From an uncultured Massilia sp. (GTDB lineage Bacteria > Pseudomonadota > Gammaproteobacteria > Burkholderiales > Burkholderiaceae_D), in contig NZ_CAJYEB010000005.1 of NCBI RefSeq assembly GCF_913773735.1, positions 1-47,465 on the forward strand: a stretch of DNA of 47,465 nucleotides, written 5' to 3'. Below the pieces are notes generated by a model. That model was not told the origin of the DNA, ran no database searches, and saw nothing but the letters and a program-made list of their open reading frames with translations. Made by a program: the position numbers and the translations under genes. Positions within the stretch are counted from its first letter, which is position 1. Each line of letters opens with the position of its first letter. Below, piece by piece: positions 20,569 through 29,672 of the stretch.

Positions 20569-22076
20569 CGGCGCGCGCCCCGGCCGCATCGGCGCCCGCG
20601 CGGCGGCGCGCCCCGGCCGCATCTGCGCTCCTGCTCGCCCTGGCCTGCGCCGTGCTGGCGGGATGCGCGGGACGTGGCCCGGTCAAGGAGCCGCCGCCCC
20701 GGGTCGACCTGCCGGCCGCCTGGTCGGAAGGCGCGCCGGCCCACCCGGAATGGCCCGACAGGAACTGGTGGCAGGGCTTCGGCAGTCCGGAGCTGGCGCA
20801 CCTGGTCGACGAAGGCCAGGCCGGCAATCTCGAACTCGCGGGGGCGCTCGCGCGCGTGCGCCAGGCCGAGGCCGGGGCGCGCATCGCCGGCGTGGCGCTG
20901 CTGCCCACCGCGAGCTTCTACGGCGGCGCCAGCCGCACCGTGCCGCTCAGGAGCGGCAGCGCCGGCACGTCCGCCGACAGCGGCGTGCAGGTCTCGTACG
21001 AAGTCGATTTCTGGGGCAAGAACAAGGCGGGCGCGGCGTCCGCGCAGGCGGCGCTCGCGGCCAACCGGTTCGACCGCCAGACCGTGGCATTGACGGTCAC
21101 CAGCGGCATCGTCTCGACCTACCTGCAGGTGCTGTCGCTGCACGACCGGCTGGCCGTCGCGCGCGAGAATGTCGCGAACGCGGAGCATGTGCTGGCGCTG
21201 GTGGAGGCGCAGAAGAGCGTGGGCGCCGCCTCGTCGCTGGACCTGGCGCGCCAGCGCTCCGCCGTCGCGCAGCAGAAGGCCGACATCCCGGACCTGCAGC
21301 AGCAGGAGCGCGAGGCCCAGGCGGCGCTGGCGATCCTGCTCGGCAAGGCGCCGCAGACGTTTTCGATCGGCCGCAAGGGCCTGGACACGATCACCTTGCC
21401 CGAGGTGTCCCCGGGCCTGCCGTCCGAGCTCCTGGCGCGCCGGCCCGATATCCGCCGCGCCGAGGCCAGCCTCGCCGCGGCGAATGCCGACGTGGCCGTT
21501 GCCCGGGCCAACCTGTTCCCCAGCATCCAGCTCACCGGCTCGATGGGCACGCAGAGCAGCGCCCTGCTGTCGCTGCTGAACGCGCCTAACCTGCTCGCCA
21601 ACGTCAGCGCCTCGCTGGTCGCGCCGATCTTCGATGGCGGCCGGCTCAAGCGCGAGCGCGACCTCGCCATCGCCCGCAAGGAGGAGCTGGTCGAGGCGTA
21701 CCGCGCGACCGTGATCGCCGCGCTGTCGGAAGTGGATACGGCGCTGGGCCAGATCCGCAGCCTGGACGAGCAGCGGCGCCTGAAGGCGACCGAACTGGAA
21801 CAGGCGCGCCGCGCCTACGACCTGTCGGAAATCCGCTACAAGGCGGGCGCCGAGGATTTCATGACGGTGCTCGATACGCAGCGCGCGCTGTCGGATGTGC
21901 AGAACGACGTCGGGATCCTGAAGCTCAAGCGCCTGCAGGCGACGGTCGCGCTGTTCAAGGCGCTCGGCGGCGGCTGGCAGGATGGCCAGGACGTGAGCGC
22001 CGCCGGCGCGCCCGCGCACGTCAGGGCGCCGCCGGCGCGTCCGGCGCCGCCAGGAACGCCTGCAGCAGCCGGTTGA
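20565..22076 (+). CDS. NodT-family outer-membrane efflux lipoprotein (TolC-like)
   Basis: This 503-aa protein is an outer-membrane factor of the RND/NodT type. It has a lipoprotein signal ending LAGC (Cys34), a first outer-membrane-factor repeat with NWWQGFGSPELAHLV, NLELAGALARVRQAEAGARIAG and VSYEVDFWGKN, and a second repeat starting near LPSELLARRPDIRRAEASLAAANADVAVARANLFPSI (shown in parts). It forms the trimeric outer-membrane channel of a tripartite pump. The start overlaps the adaptor stop. The last 56 bp overlap the 3' end of the convergent alpha/beta hydrolase, and the extra Pro/Ala-rich tail after GGGWQDGQD lies in that overlap. Confidence 0.92.
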   Translation: MTARAPAASAPARRRAPAASALLLALACAVLAGCAGRGPVKEPPPRVDLPAAWSEGAPAHPEWPDRNWWQGFGSPELAHLVDEGQAGNLELAGALARVRQAEAGARIAGVALLPTASFYGGASRTVPLRSGSAGTSADSGVQVSYEVDFWGKNKAGAASAQAALAANRFDRQTVALTVTSGIVSTYLQVLSLHDRLAVARENVANAEHVLALVEAQKSVGAASSLDLARQRSAVAQQKADIPDLQQQEREAQAALAILLGKAPQTFSIGRKGLDTITLPEVSPGLPSELLARRPDIRRAEASLAAANADVAVARANLFPSIQLTGSMGTQSSALLSLLNAPNLLANVSASLVAPIFDGGRLKRERDLAIARKEELVEAYRATVIAALSEVDTALGQIRSLDEQRRLKATELEQARRAYDLSEIRYKAGAEDFMTVLDTQRALSDVQNDVGILKLKRLQATVALFKALGGGWQDGQDVSAAGAPAHVRAPPARPAPPGTPAAAG

Positions 22077-22893
22077 ACGCGGCCGGATGGGTGACGGTCA
22101 TCCCGTGCGATGCCCCCGCGACGACGCGCCGCTGCGCCCGCGGCATCCAGGCTTCCAGCTGCGCCACGTTGTCGCGGTACATGCGCGGACTCCGTTCGCC
22201 GGCGACCAGCAGGGTCGGGCAGTGCACGCCGCGCGCCAATGCCTGCGTGTAGGGCGGCAGCGGATCGCGGAACTGCTTCGGCAGCGTGGTCGCATTGGCG
22301 AGCGCCATCGTGCGGAACGACGCGGGACTGCGTTGCCAGGTGCCGGGCAGGCTGACCGAATCGACGAAGCGCTCGACGCCGGCGGCGATGGCGCCGCCGT
22401 CGATCAGCGCGGCCACCTGCGCGCGCACCGCCTCGGTGGCCGCCGGCAGGGCCGCCGGCGCCGTCCCGTCGACCTGCAGCGGGCCGCCCGGGTCGGCGAG
22501 CGTCAGCGTACGTACCAGGTGCGGGTGGGCCTGCGCCAGCCGGAACGCGACGCAGCCGCCGCGCGAGTGGCCGACCAGGTGGACCGGCCCGAGGCGCAGC
22601 GCGGCGATGAACGCGGCGAGTTCGGCGACGTGCGTCTGCCAGGAGAACGCGTGGGCGGCGCCGGGATCCTCGCCCGGCCAGTAGTGGCTCAGGCTGACTG
22701 AAATGCACAGGAAGTGCCGCGACAGGACGCTGGCCTGGGCCTGCCAGTAGCGGTAGTCGCACAGCGAGCCGTGCACGAACAGCAGCGGCGCGCCGCCGCC
22801 GCACGCCGTGTAGGGAAGGCGCACGCCGGAGGGCAGGGCGGCGAAGCGGGTGTCGGGAAGGGCGTGGACGGCCGGGTCGTGTCGTGCATTCAT
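22021..22893 (-). CDS. alpha/beta hydrolase
   Basis: This 290-aa protein has a classic alpha/beta-hydrolase core: oxyanion motif LLFVHGSLCDYRYW (HGS 41-43), nucleophile elbow VGHSRGG with Ser110, and a C-terminal catalytic His in VAGASHGMTVTHP. There is no signal peptide, so it is cytoplasmic. The family covers esterases, lactonases, C-C hydrolases and haloperoxidase-like enzymes, and the substrate cannot be assigned. ATG 22893 has a strong AAGGAG ribosome binding site; a much longer open frame upstream is antisense to the LysR gene and is rejected. It is divergent from the LysR gene across 102 bp, the usual layout for a LysR regulator and its target. Confidence 0.9.
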   Translation of the reverse strand: MNARHDPAVHALPDTRFAALPSGVRLPYTACGGGAPLLFVHGSLCDYRYWQAQASVLSRHFLCISVSLSHYWPGEDPGAAHAFSWQTHVAELAAFIAALRLGPVHLVGHSRGGCVAFRLAQAHPHLVRTLTLADPGGPLQVDGTAPAALPAATEAVRAQVAALIDGGAIAAGVERFVDSVSLPGTWQRSPASFRTMALANATTLPKQFRDPLPPYTQALARGVHCPTLLVAGERSPRMYRDNVAQLEAWMPRAQRRVVAGASHGMTVTHPAAFNRLLQAFLAAPDAPAAP

Positions 22894-22995
22894 GGTGGAA
22901 CTCCTTTCCGACACTATGCCGGATCGACTCGCCCAAGAAAATCGCATAATATTGATCATTCCTATCTGGTTTTCTGATACTGACTCCCTATACGC

Positions 22996-23847
22996 ATGAA
23001 GGCACTCGACCTGGACGTCCTGGCGATGATCGTGGCGGTGGCCGACACCGGGAACATCAGCCGCGCGGCGGAGGTGGTCCACCGTTCGCAATCGGCCGTC
23101 AGCATGCAGATCAAGACGCTGGAGACGGCGCTCGGCAAACCGCTGTTCGTGCGCCGGCCCAGGAGCGTGACGCCGACGCAGGACGGCGAAGTGCTGCTGG
23201 CGTACGCGCGGCGCATGCTGGCGCTGCGCGACGAGGCCTGGGCCGCGGTGGTGCGGCCCGACGTGACGGGCCGCGTCGTGATCGGCGTGCCCGACGACTA
23301 CGCGTCGTCGCTGCTGCCGCCCATCCTCAAGAAGTTTTCCGCCTCCTACCCGAAGGTCGAGATCCAGGTGGTGGGACTGCCGAGCATCGCGCTGGCCCCG
23401 CTGGTCAAGGACGGTTCGGTCGACCTGGCCTGCGCGACGCGCGTGAAGGGCCTGTCCGGCGAATTCGTCCGCTTCGAACCGATGGTCTGGGCCGCCTCGC
23501 CCGGCGCGCAGGAGATCTGGCGCGAGCGGCCCTTGCCGATCGCGGTGTTCCTGCCCGGCAGCGTGGCGCGCGAAAACGCGGTCCGCAGCCTGGAGCGCGC
23601 CGGCATCGGCTACCGCACGTCGTACGAAAGCCCGAGCCTGCTTGGCCTGCTGAGCATGGTGGAGGCGGGCCTGGCCGTGGCGCCGCTCGCGCGCTGCGCC
23701 GTCCCCGCCCACCTCAGCCTGCTCGGCCAGGCGCAGGGCCTGCCGGAAATCGACGCGCTGGAAATGGTGCTGGCGCGCAGCAGCAAGTCGAGGCGCCCGC
23801 CGTGCGACTTCCTGGCCGAAAAGATCATGGCGGAACTGCGCCGCTGA
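22996..23847 (+). CDS. LysR-family transcriptional regulator
   Basis: This 283-aa protein has an N-terminal winged helix (about 5-62; VADTGNISRAAEVVHRSQSAVSMQIKTLE in parts), a linker helix, and a type-2 periplasmic-binding effector domain (about 88-280). It is divergent from the alpha/beta hydrolase gene; the shared 102-bp gap contains AT-rich sequence around 22940-22975 with an ATTGATCATT dyad-like element that could carry a T-N11-A LysR box. It probably activates the hydrolase gene in response to a small molecule. The start at 22996 begins exactly at the LysR fold, so no extension is needed. Confidence 0.92.
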   Translation: MKALDLDVLAMIVAVADTGNISRAAEVVHRSQSAVSMQIKTLETALGKPLFVRRPRSVTPTQDGEVLLAYARRMLALRDEAWAAVVRPDVTGRVVIGVPDDYASSLLPPILKKFSASYPKVEIQVVGLPSIALAPLVKDGSVDLACATRVKGLSGEFVRFEPMVWAASPGAQEIWRERPLPIAVFLPGSVARENAVRSLERAGIGYRTSYESPSLLGLLSMVEAGLAVAPLARCAVPAHLSLLGQAQGLPEIDALEMVLARSSKSRRPPCDFLAEKIMAELRR

Positions 23848-23923
23848 GCGCGCGCCTGCCGACGGGCGCGTGGCGGCGCCGATGTGGCGCCACCGCAACG
23901 TGAAAAGTGCGGGCGGGAAAATC

Positions 23924-23980
23924 TGCTAGAATCGCCCGTGCCGTCCCGCTCCCGACGTCCCGCCCCCGACATACCGGTAT
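23924..23980 (+). promoter_or_regulatory. extended -10 promoter and ATACCGGTAT palindrome ahead of the response regulator
   Basis: TGCTAGAAT (23924-23932) is a good extended -10. About 40 nt further, in the transcribed leader, is the perfect 10-bp palindrome ATACCGGTAT (23971-23980). The same decamer is the core of the two operators at the glycoside hydrolase locus, so this may be a distant third site, or chance. Confidence 0.4.
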
Positions 23981-24064
23981 CGCACGATATCGCCCCCCCC
24001 GGCCCAGACCACGCCGATACCTCAAGCAAGCGTTTCCACGCGCACTCTTCGGTTATCGATTCCC

Positions 24065-24487
24065 ATGGCCTTCCATCCCGACACCCGCGTACTCATCGTC
24101 GACGACAACCGCGACGCCGCCGAACTGCTGAGCGACCTGCTGGCCGCGCAGGGCTTCGTCACCGCCACCGCCTACGACGGCTTCATGGCCCTCGACGTGG
24201 CGCTGGCGTTCCAGCCGCACATCATCGTGCTCGACCTGGGCATGCCCAGGTTCTCGGGCGACGAGGTGGCGCCGATGCTGCGCCAGCTGAAGACGTTCGA
24301 GGACGTCTACATCATCGCCCTGACGTCGTGGGACGACAGCGAGGCCCGCGCGCTGACCCGCCGCACCGGCTTCGACCTGCACCTGTCCAAGCCGGTCGAC
24401 CTGTCCGAGCTGTTCGCCGCGCTCGAACTGGGGGAGTGCCGCACGCGCGCCTTCGGCGAGCACGGGCAGGCCGCCGCCGCGGCCTGA
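24065..24487 (+). CDS. CheY-like single-domain response regulator
   Basis: This 140-aa protein is one receiver domain with VDDNRD, phospho-Asp57 in IVLDLGMPRFSGDE, Thr in ALTSWDD and Lys in LSKPVDL. After the receiver only an alanine-rich tail remains, so output must be by protein contact or phosphotransfer. No kinase is adjacent; the kinases of region 1 are candidates. The upstream leader is about 125 nt long. Confidence 0.9.
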   Translation: MAFHPDTRVLIVDDNRDAAELLSDLLAAQGFVTATAYDGFMALDVALAFQPHIIVLDLGMPRFSGDEVAPMLRQLKTFEDVYIIALTSWDDSEARALTRRTGFDLHLSKPVDLSELFAALELGECRTRAFGEHGQAAAAA

Positions 24488-24542
24488 GGCCGGCGCGCCG
24501 GCGCGCATCGTCCGAAGCGTGGCGCCGGCCGGCGCGCGCCGG

Positions 24543-24604
24543 GTGACAGGCGGCGGATAAAGGCGTTATACTTAAAAGGTCATAAGTATAGCCTTTAGTT
24601 TTTT
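24543..24604 (+). promoter_or_regulatory. promoter with overlapping large dyad for the thiolase operon
   Basis: GTGACA (24543-24548) and TATACT (24567-24572) with an 18-nt spacer form a good promoter. Around the expected start site lies AGGTCA-N6-TAGCCT (24577-24594), similar to dyads at the porin and MFS promoters. The region is also inside a larger inverted repeat: AAAGGC and TATACTTA (24559-24574, with a 2-nt bulge) pair with TAAGTATA and GCCTTT (24583-24596). TTTTTT follows (24599-24604), so a terminator for the upstream response regulator is possible as well. Confidence 0.6.
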
Positions 24605-24648
24605 AGGCCGTCATCGCCCCGCCGTCATCGGCACCACCAGGAGACCCC

Positions 24649-25851
<1,203 letters not shown>

Positions 25852-25858
25852 TCCACCG

Positions 25859-25888
25859 GGCCGGCCCGCCTGGCGCCGGCCTGTTCTT
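25859..25888 (+). terminator. intercistronic hairpin after the thiolase gene
   Basis: A perfect 7-bp stem (GGCCGGC 25859-25865, GCCGGCC 25875-25881) starts 8 nt after the stop and is followed by TGTTCTT. The T-run is poor, so it may only weaken read-through to the porin gene or protect mRNA ends. Confidence 0.4.
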
Positions 25889-25906
25889 CGATCCATAAAA
25901 GCCAAT

Positions 25907-25924
25907 AGGTCAATTGATTGACCA
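25907..25924 (+). promoter_or_regulatory. palindromic operator before the porin gene
   Basis: AGGTCA-ATTGAT-TGACCA contains a perfect dyad with 7-bp arms (GGTCAAT and ATTGACC, 2-bp centre, 25908-25923). It ends just before the AGGAG ribosome binding site of the porin gene. The same architecture occurs at 37816-37833 and 24577-24594. Confidence 0.6.
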
Positions 25925-25936
25925 TAGGAGACAGCA

Positions 25937-27010
25937 TTGAACACACCGTATCTCGCGGCGGCCGTCCTGGCCGCCCTGGCCGCCCTTGCCAATCCCGCCC
26001 GGGCGCAATCGTCCGTGTCGATCTCCGGCATGCTCGACGTGGGCCTCGTGCATGAATCCGGCGGCGTGGCCGGCGCTGCCACCAAGGTCACCAGCGGCGT
26101 CGAGAAGGGCTCGCGCCTGCTGTTTCGCGGCAGCGAGGACCTGGGCGGCGGCACCAGCGCGATCTTCCTGCTGGAGTCCGGCTTCCAGGCCGACAGCGGC
26201 ACGCTCGGCCAGGGCGGCCTGCTGTTCGGCCGCCAGGCCTACGTGGGGCTGGCCAGCCGCAACCGGGGCACGCTGCTGCTGGGGCGCCAGTACACGCCGA
26301 ACTACGTCACCATGGCGACCGTCGGCGATCCCTTCGCCGCCGGCCTGGCGGGCGTGTTTTCCAGCGTGTTCGCCAATTCCGGCGGGCGCATGAACAACAC
26401 GGTCAAGTACCTGACGCCGCGCGTGCGGGGCTGGGGCGCGGAATTCGCCTACGGCGCCGGCGAGGTGGCCGGCAGCACCCGCACCGGCAGTTCGGCCGGC
26501 GCCGCGCTGGGCTATTCCGCCGGCCGCCTGAACGCGCGCCTGGGCTACCACTACCGCAACAACGACACCGCGACGGCGCAGGGCCGCAGCCCGGCGCGCA
26601 ACGTCCTGCTGGCGGCGAACTACGACTTCACGCGGATCAAGGCCTACTTCGCCTACGGCATCAACCGCGGATTGAACAGCGCCCAGCTGCCCGCCGCCAA
26701 CGCCTACCGCGCCGCGGTGGCGCCCGTCGCCAGCACCGACAGCCGCGACCTGCTGCTCGGCGCCACCGTGCCGCTGGGCGCGGGCAAGCTGATCGCGTCG
26801 ACCATCCACAAGGACGACCGCGGCCGCGCCGACCAGGACGCGTCCCTGTACGCGCTCGGCTACGTCTACTACCTGTCCAAGCGCACCGACCTGTACGTCG
26901 CCTACGGCTACATCGACAACCGCAACGGCGCCGGCTACGTCGTCAATTCGGCGATCGACGTGGGCACCGGCAACCGCGCCTTCAACCTGGGGATGCGCCA
27001 TGTCTTCTGA
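25937..27010 (+). CDS. general outer-membrane porin (betaproteobacterial trimeric type)
   Basis: This 357-aa protein has a signal peptide (cleavage after NPARA, about residue 23) and the porin signature SSVSISGMLDVGLVHESGG. It has Gly/aromatic-rich strands such as GSRLLFRGSEDLGGGTSAIFLLE in parts, the eyelet phrase FGRQAYVGL, and a C-terminal Phe in NLGMRHVF. These are typical of Burkholderiales 16-strand porins that admit small anionic solutes. The start is TTG at 25937, supported by AGGAG 6 nt before it and by the signal peptide beginning there. Its last 11 nt overlap the next gene. In this operon it probably admits the island's substrate. Confidence 0.93.
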   Translation: MNTPYLAAAVLAALAALANPARAQSSVSISGMLDVGLVHESGGVAGAATKVTSGVEKGSRLLFRGSEDLGGGTSAIFLLESGFQADSGTLGQGGLLFGRQAYVGLASRNRGTLLLGRQYTPNYVTMATVGDPFAAGLAGVFSSVFANSGGRMNNTVKYLTPRVRGWGAEFAYGAGEVAGSTRTGSSAGAALGYSAGRLNARLGYHYRNNDTATAQGRSPARNVLLAANYDFTRIKAYFAYGINRGLNSAQLPAANAYRAAVAPVASTDSRDLLLGATVPLGAGKLIASTIHKDDRGRADQDASLYALGYVYYLSKRTDLYVAYGYIDNRNGAGYVVNSAIDVGTGNRAFNLGMRHVF

Positions 27011-28085
27011 CGCAAGCGCCGCGCGCATCGTGTCGGCCACCCTGCGCCCGTGCAGCCAGGCGCTGAGCGACCCGGACTGGAAATTCGCGCGCGCCACCGT
27101 GCCGCGCCTGGACGGCTGGGTCGTCGTGCTGGAAGACGGCGCCGGCGTGCGCGGGCTGGGCTATGCGCACGCGATACCGGCCATCACCGACGTGGGCGAC
27201 GGCGTCGCGGCGGCGCTCGCCTTCCTGCTGCCGCTGCTGCCGGGCCGGGCGCCGGCCGCGCTGAACGGGATCATGCGCGACGTCGATGCGCGCCTGGCCT
27301 TCGCCAACTCGGCCAAGGCCGCGATCGACATGGCGCTGCACGACCTGCTGGCGCGCCAGCTGGGCGTGCCGCTGCACGTGCTGCTGGGCGGCGCCGTGCG
27401 CGCCGCCGTGGCGCAGGCGCGCATCGTGCCGATCAAGGCGCCGGCCGCCATGGCCGCCCATGCCGCGCAGCTGGCGCAGCAGGGCTACCGGCAACTCAAG
27501 CTCAAGCTGGCCGGCGACGCGCTGGACGTGGCGCGCGTGGCCGAGGTGCGCGCCGCCGCCGGGGCGGACGTGGTGCTGACGCTGGATCCGAACCAGTCCT
27601 ACGACGCCAAGCGGATGATGCGCGCCTTCGCGCGGATGGAGCGGCACGACATCGCGCTGATCGAGCAGCCGCTGCCGGCGGCCGACTGGGCCGGCATGAA
27701 GCTGCTCGCCGGCGCCCTGCCTCCGGCGATCGAGGCCGACGAGAGCGCGGCCACGCTGGACGACGTGCTCGGCCTGGTGAACGGGCGCGTGGTCGATGCG
27801 ATCAACCTGAAGGTGACCAAGCTGGGCGGCCTGCGCAAGTTCGCGGCGGCGGCGGCCATCTGCGAGGCCGGCGGCGTGACCTGCCGGGTCGGCGCCACCT
27901 TCGGGCCGGCGCTGCTGCAGGCGGCCGCGCTGCACGCCGCGGCCTGCGTCGGCAGCCTGCCGCTCGGCTGCGAGCTGGCCGAGCACCTGCACCTGCGCGA
28001 CGATCCGTTCACGCCGCTGCCGGTGGCGCAGGGCGAGATCGCCGTGCCGGACGGCGCCGGCTGCGGGGTCGCGTATGCGGACTGA
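27000..28085 (+). CDS. muconate-cycloisomerase-like enolase-superfamily enzyme
   Basis: This 361-aa protein has the enolase-superfamily capping domain (about 8-130) and a TIM barrel with all residues expected of the MLE subgroup: K167-L-K169, metal ligands Asp196 (LDPNQ), Glu222 (IEQPL) and Asp247 (EADES), and Lys271 (NLKVTKLGG). Members lactonise muconates, racemise or epimerise, or act as lactone cycloisomerases, all via an enediolate. Beside a COG3618 amidohydrolase, a CMD protein and beta-oxidation enzymes, a muconate/lactone reaction is the likeliest role. The alternative is sugar-acid-lactone chemistry as in Agrobacterium galactarolactone metabolism, where an enolase-type cycloisomerase and a COG3618 enzyme are also paired. 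The ATG overlaps the porin end by 11 nt. Confidence 0.88.
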   Translation: MSSDASAARIVSATLRPCSQALSDPDWKFARATVPRLDGWVVVLEDGAGVRGLGYAHAIPAITDVGDGVAAALAFLLPLLPGRAPAALNGIMRDVDARLAFANSAKAAIDMALHDLLARQLGVPLHVLLGGAVRAAVAQARIVPIKAPAAMAAHAAQLAQQGYRQLKLKLAGDALDVARVAEVRAAAGADVVLTLDPNQSYDAKRMMRAFARMERHDIALIEQPLPAADWAGMKLLAGALPPAIEADESAATLDDVLGLVNGRVVDAINLKVTKLGGLRKFAAAAAICEAGGVTCRVGATFGPALLQAAALHAAACVGSLPLGCELAEHLHLRDDPFTPLPVAQGEIAVPDGAGCGVAYAD

Positions 28086-28875
28086 CGACGATGGCGCGGC
28101 GCGCCGGCGCGTGCTGCTGCCCACGGGCGACGCGCTGATCGACACGATCGTCGAGGGGCAGGGCGGGGCGGTCGTGCTGCTGCCGTCGTCGCAGCGCGGC
28201 AGCGAGGACTTCGACGAGGTCGCCGCGCGCATCGCGCGCGCCGGCCATCGCGTGCTGCGTCCGCAGCCGCGCGGCATCGGCGCCAGCAGCGGCGCGCTGG
28301 AAGGCCTGACGCTGCACGCGCTGGCGGCCGACGTCGCCGCCGTCATCCGCGCCTTCGGCGCCGGCCCGGCGATCGTGGTGGGCCATGCCTACGGCCATTA
28401 CGTGGCGCGCGTGACGGCGCGCGATCATCCGCGCCTGGTGCGCGGCGTGGTCATGGCGGCCGCGGCCAGCGCGCACGCCGATCCGGGCCTGGCCGCCGCG
28501 CTCGACCTGGCCGCCGATGCCGGCCAGCCCGAGGCGCTGCGCCTGGCCGCCCTGCGCCGCGCTTTCTTCGCGCCGGGCAGCGATCCGCGGCCATGGCTGG
28601 CGGGCTGGCATCCGCACCTGGCGCCGGCCTACCGGGCCGCGGCCGCGACGCCGGCGCGCGCGCTGTGGACGGCAACGTGCCCTGCGCCGGTGCTCGACCT
28701 GCAGGCGGCCGGCGACCCGTGGCGCCCGCGCGCGAGCCTGCGCGAGGTGCAGGATGCGCTGGGCGCGCGCGCCAGCGTGGCGGTGATCGAGGGGGCCAGC
28801 CATTCGCTGTTCCCGGAACGGCCCGCGCGGGTGGCGCGGGCCATCGTCGACTGGGCCGCCGGCCTGGCGCGCTGA
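28075..28875 (+). CDS. alpha/beta-hydrolase-fold protein with Ala at the nucleophile position
   Basis: This 266-aa protein has the fold and length of enol-lactone hydrolases (PcaD group): strand-loop VVLLPSSQRGSEDF, elbow VVGHAYGHYVAR, acidic-residue loop LDLQAAGDPWRP and His in IEGASHSLFPERP. The elbow reads G-H-A105-Y-G in place of GxSxG, so the serine nucleophile is missing while the acid and base remain. Normal esterase chemistry is unlikely; cofactor-free lyase or isomerase chemistry, or a binding role, are options. It overlaps the cycloisomerase gene by 11 nt and is the last gene of the plus-strand operon, 20 bp from the convergent crotonase stop. Confidence 0.85.
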   Translation: MRTDDDGAARRRVLLPTGDALIDTIVEGQGGAVVLLPSSQRGSEDFDEVAARIARAGHRVLRPQPRGIGASSGALEGLTLHALAADVAAVIRAFGAGPAIVVGHAYGHYVARVTARDHPRLVRGVVMAAAASAHADPGLAAALDLAADAGQPEALRLAALRRAFFAPGSDPRPWLAGWHPHLAPAYRAAAATPARALWTATCPAPVLDLQAAGDPWRPRASLREVQDALGARASVAVIEGASHSLFPERPARVARAIVDWAAGLAR

Positions 28876-28895
28876 GCGAGGCCGGCGCGCGCCGC

Positions 28896-29672
28896 TCAGC
28901 GGCCCACGAAGACCGGCGCGCGCTTTTCCCGGAACGCCAGCTGCGCCTCGCGCGCATCCTCGGTCAGGCCGATCGCCGCCGTCATGTCCTGCTCGTAGCG
29001 GTAGCCGTCGCGCAGGCTCATGTCCTCGATCACGTTGAGCGTATGCTTGCCCATGCGCGTGGACACCGGGCTCTTGGCCGCAATGGCCGCCGCCAGCTCC
29101 AGCGCCGCCGGCATCAGTTCCTCCGGCGCCGTGCAGGCCTCGACGATGCCGAGGCGGTACAGTTCCTCGGCGCCGACGCGGTGGCCGGTCAGCGCCATGC
29201 GCCGCAGGCGCGAATGGCCGAACAGGCGCATCGCGTGGCTGCAGCCGCCCAGCAGGCCGACGTCGACCTCGGGCAGGCCGAGCACGGCGCGCTCCGAGGC
29301 GACCAGGATGTCGGCCGACGCCACCATCGCCAGGCCGGAACCGAGCGCGGCGCCGTTGATGGCGGCGACCACCGGCTTGGCGCATTCGCGGATGGCGTGG
29401 AAGCATTCGCGCGTGCGGCGCGCGTGCGCGCCCATGTCGCCCGGATGGCGGATGGTCTCGGCGCGGCCCTTCAGGTCGGCGCCGGCGCAGAACACCTTGC
29501 CGGCGCCGGTCAGCACCACGGCGCGGATGTCGGGCGTCTCGCCGATGATGTCGAGGGCCTGGGTCAGTTCGTCGTTCAGGGTGCGCGTCAGCGCGTTGAC
29601 CGGCGGGCTGTCGAGGGTCAGGACGGCGACGTGGCCGTCCTGCCGGAAACGGAGTTGGGTGAATGCGATCAT
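28896..29672 (-). CDS. crotonase-superfamily enzyme lacking one catalytic Glu
   Basis: This 258-aa protein has the crotonase fold: an oxyanion-hole segment FCAGADLKGR (61-70) and the second oxyanion loop NGAALGSGLAMVASADI. At the usual GGGxEL site the sequence is GSGLAM, so the first acid/base Glu is absent, while the second (Glu135 in LPEVDVG) is present. One-Glu crotonases often catalyse isomerase, lyase or C-C cleavage reactions in place of simple hydration, so it may not duplicate the crotonase at 34015-34803. It is the last gene of the minus-strand operon and overlaps the amidohydrolase gene by 4 nt. Confidence 0.88.
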   Translation of the reverse strand: MIAFTQLRFRQDGHVAVLTLDSPPVNALTRTLNDELTQALDIIGETPDIRAVVLTGAGKVFCAGADLKGRAETIRHPGDMGAHARRTRECFHAIRECAKPVVAAINGAALGSGLAMVASADILVASERAVLGLPEVDVGLLGGCSHAMRLFGHSRLRRMALTGHRVGAEELYRLGIVEACTAPEELMPAALELAAAIAAKSPVSTRMGKHTLNVIEDMSLRDGYRYEQDMTAAIGLTEDAREAQLAFREKRAPVFVGR

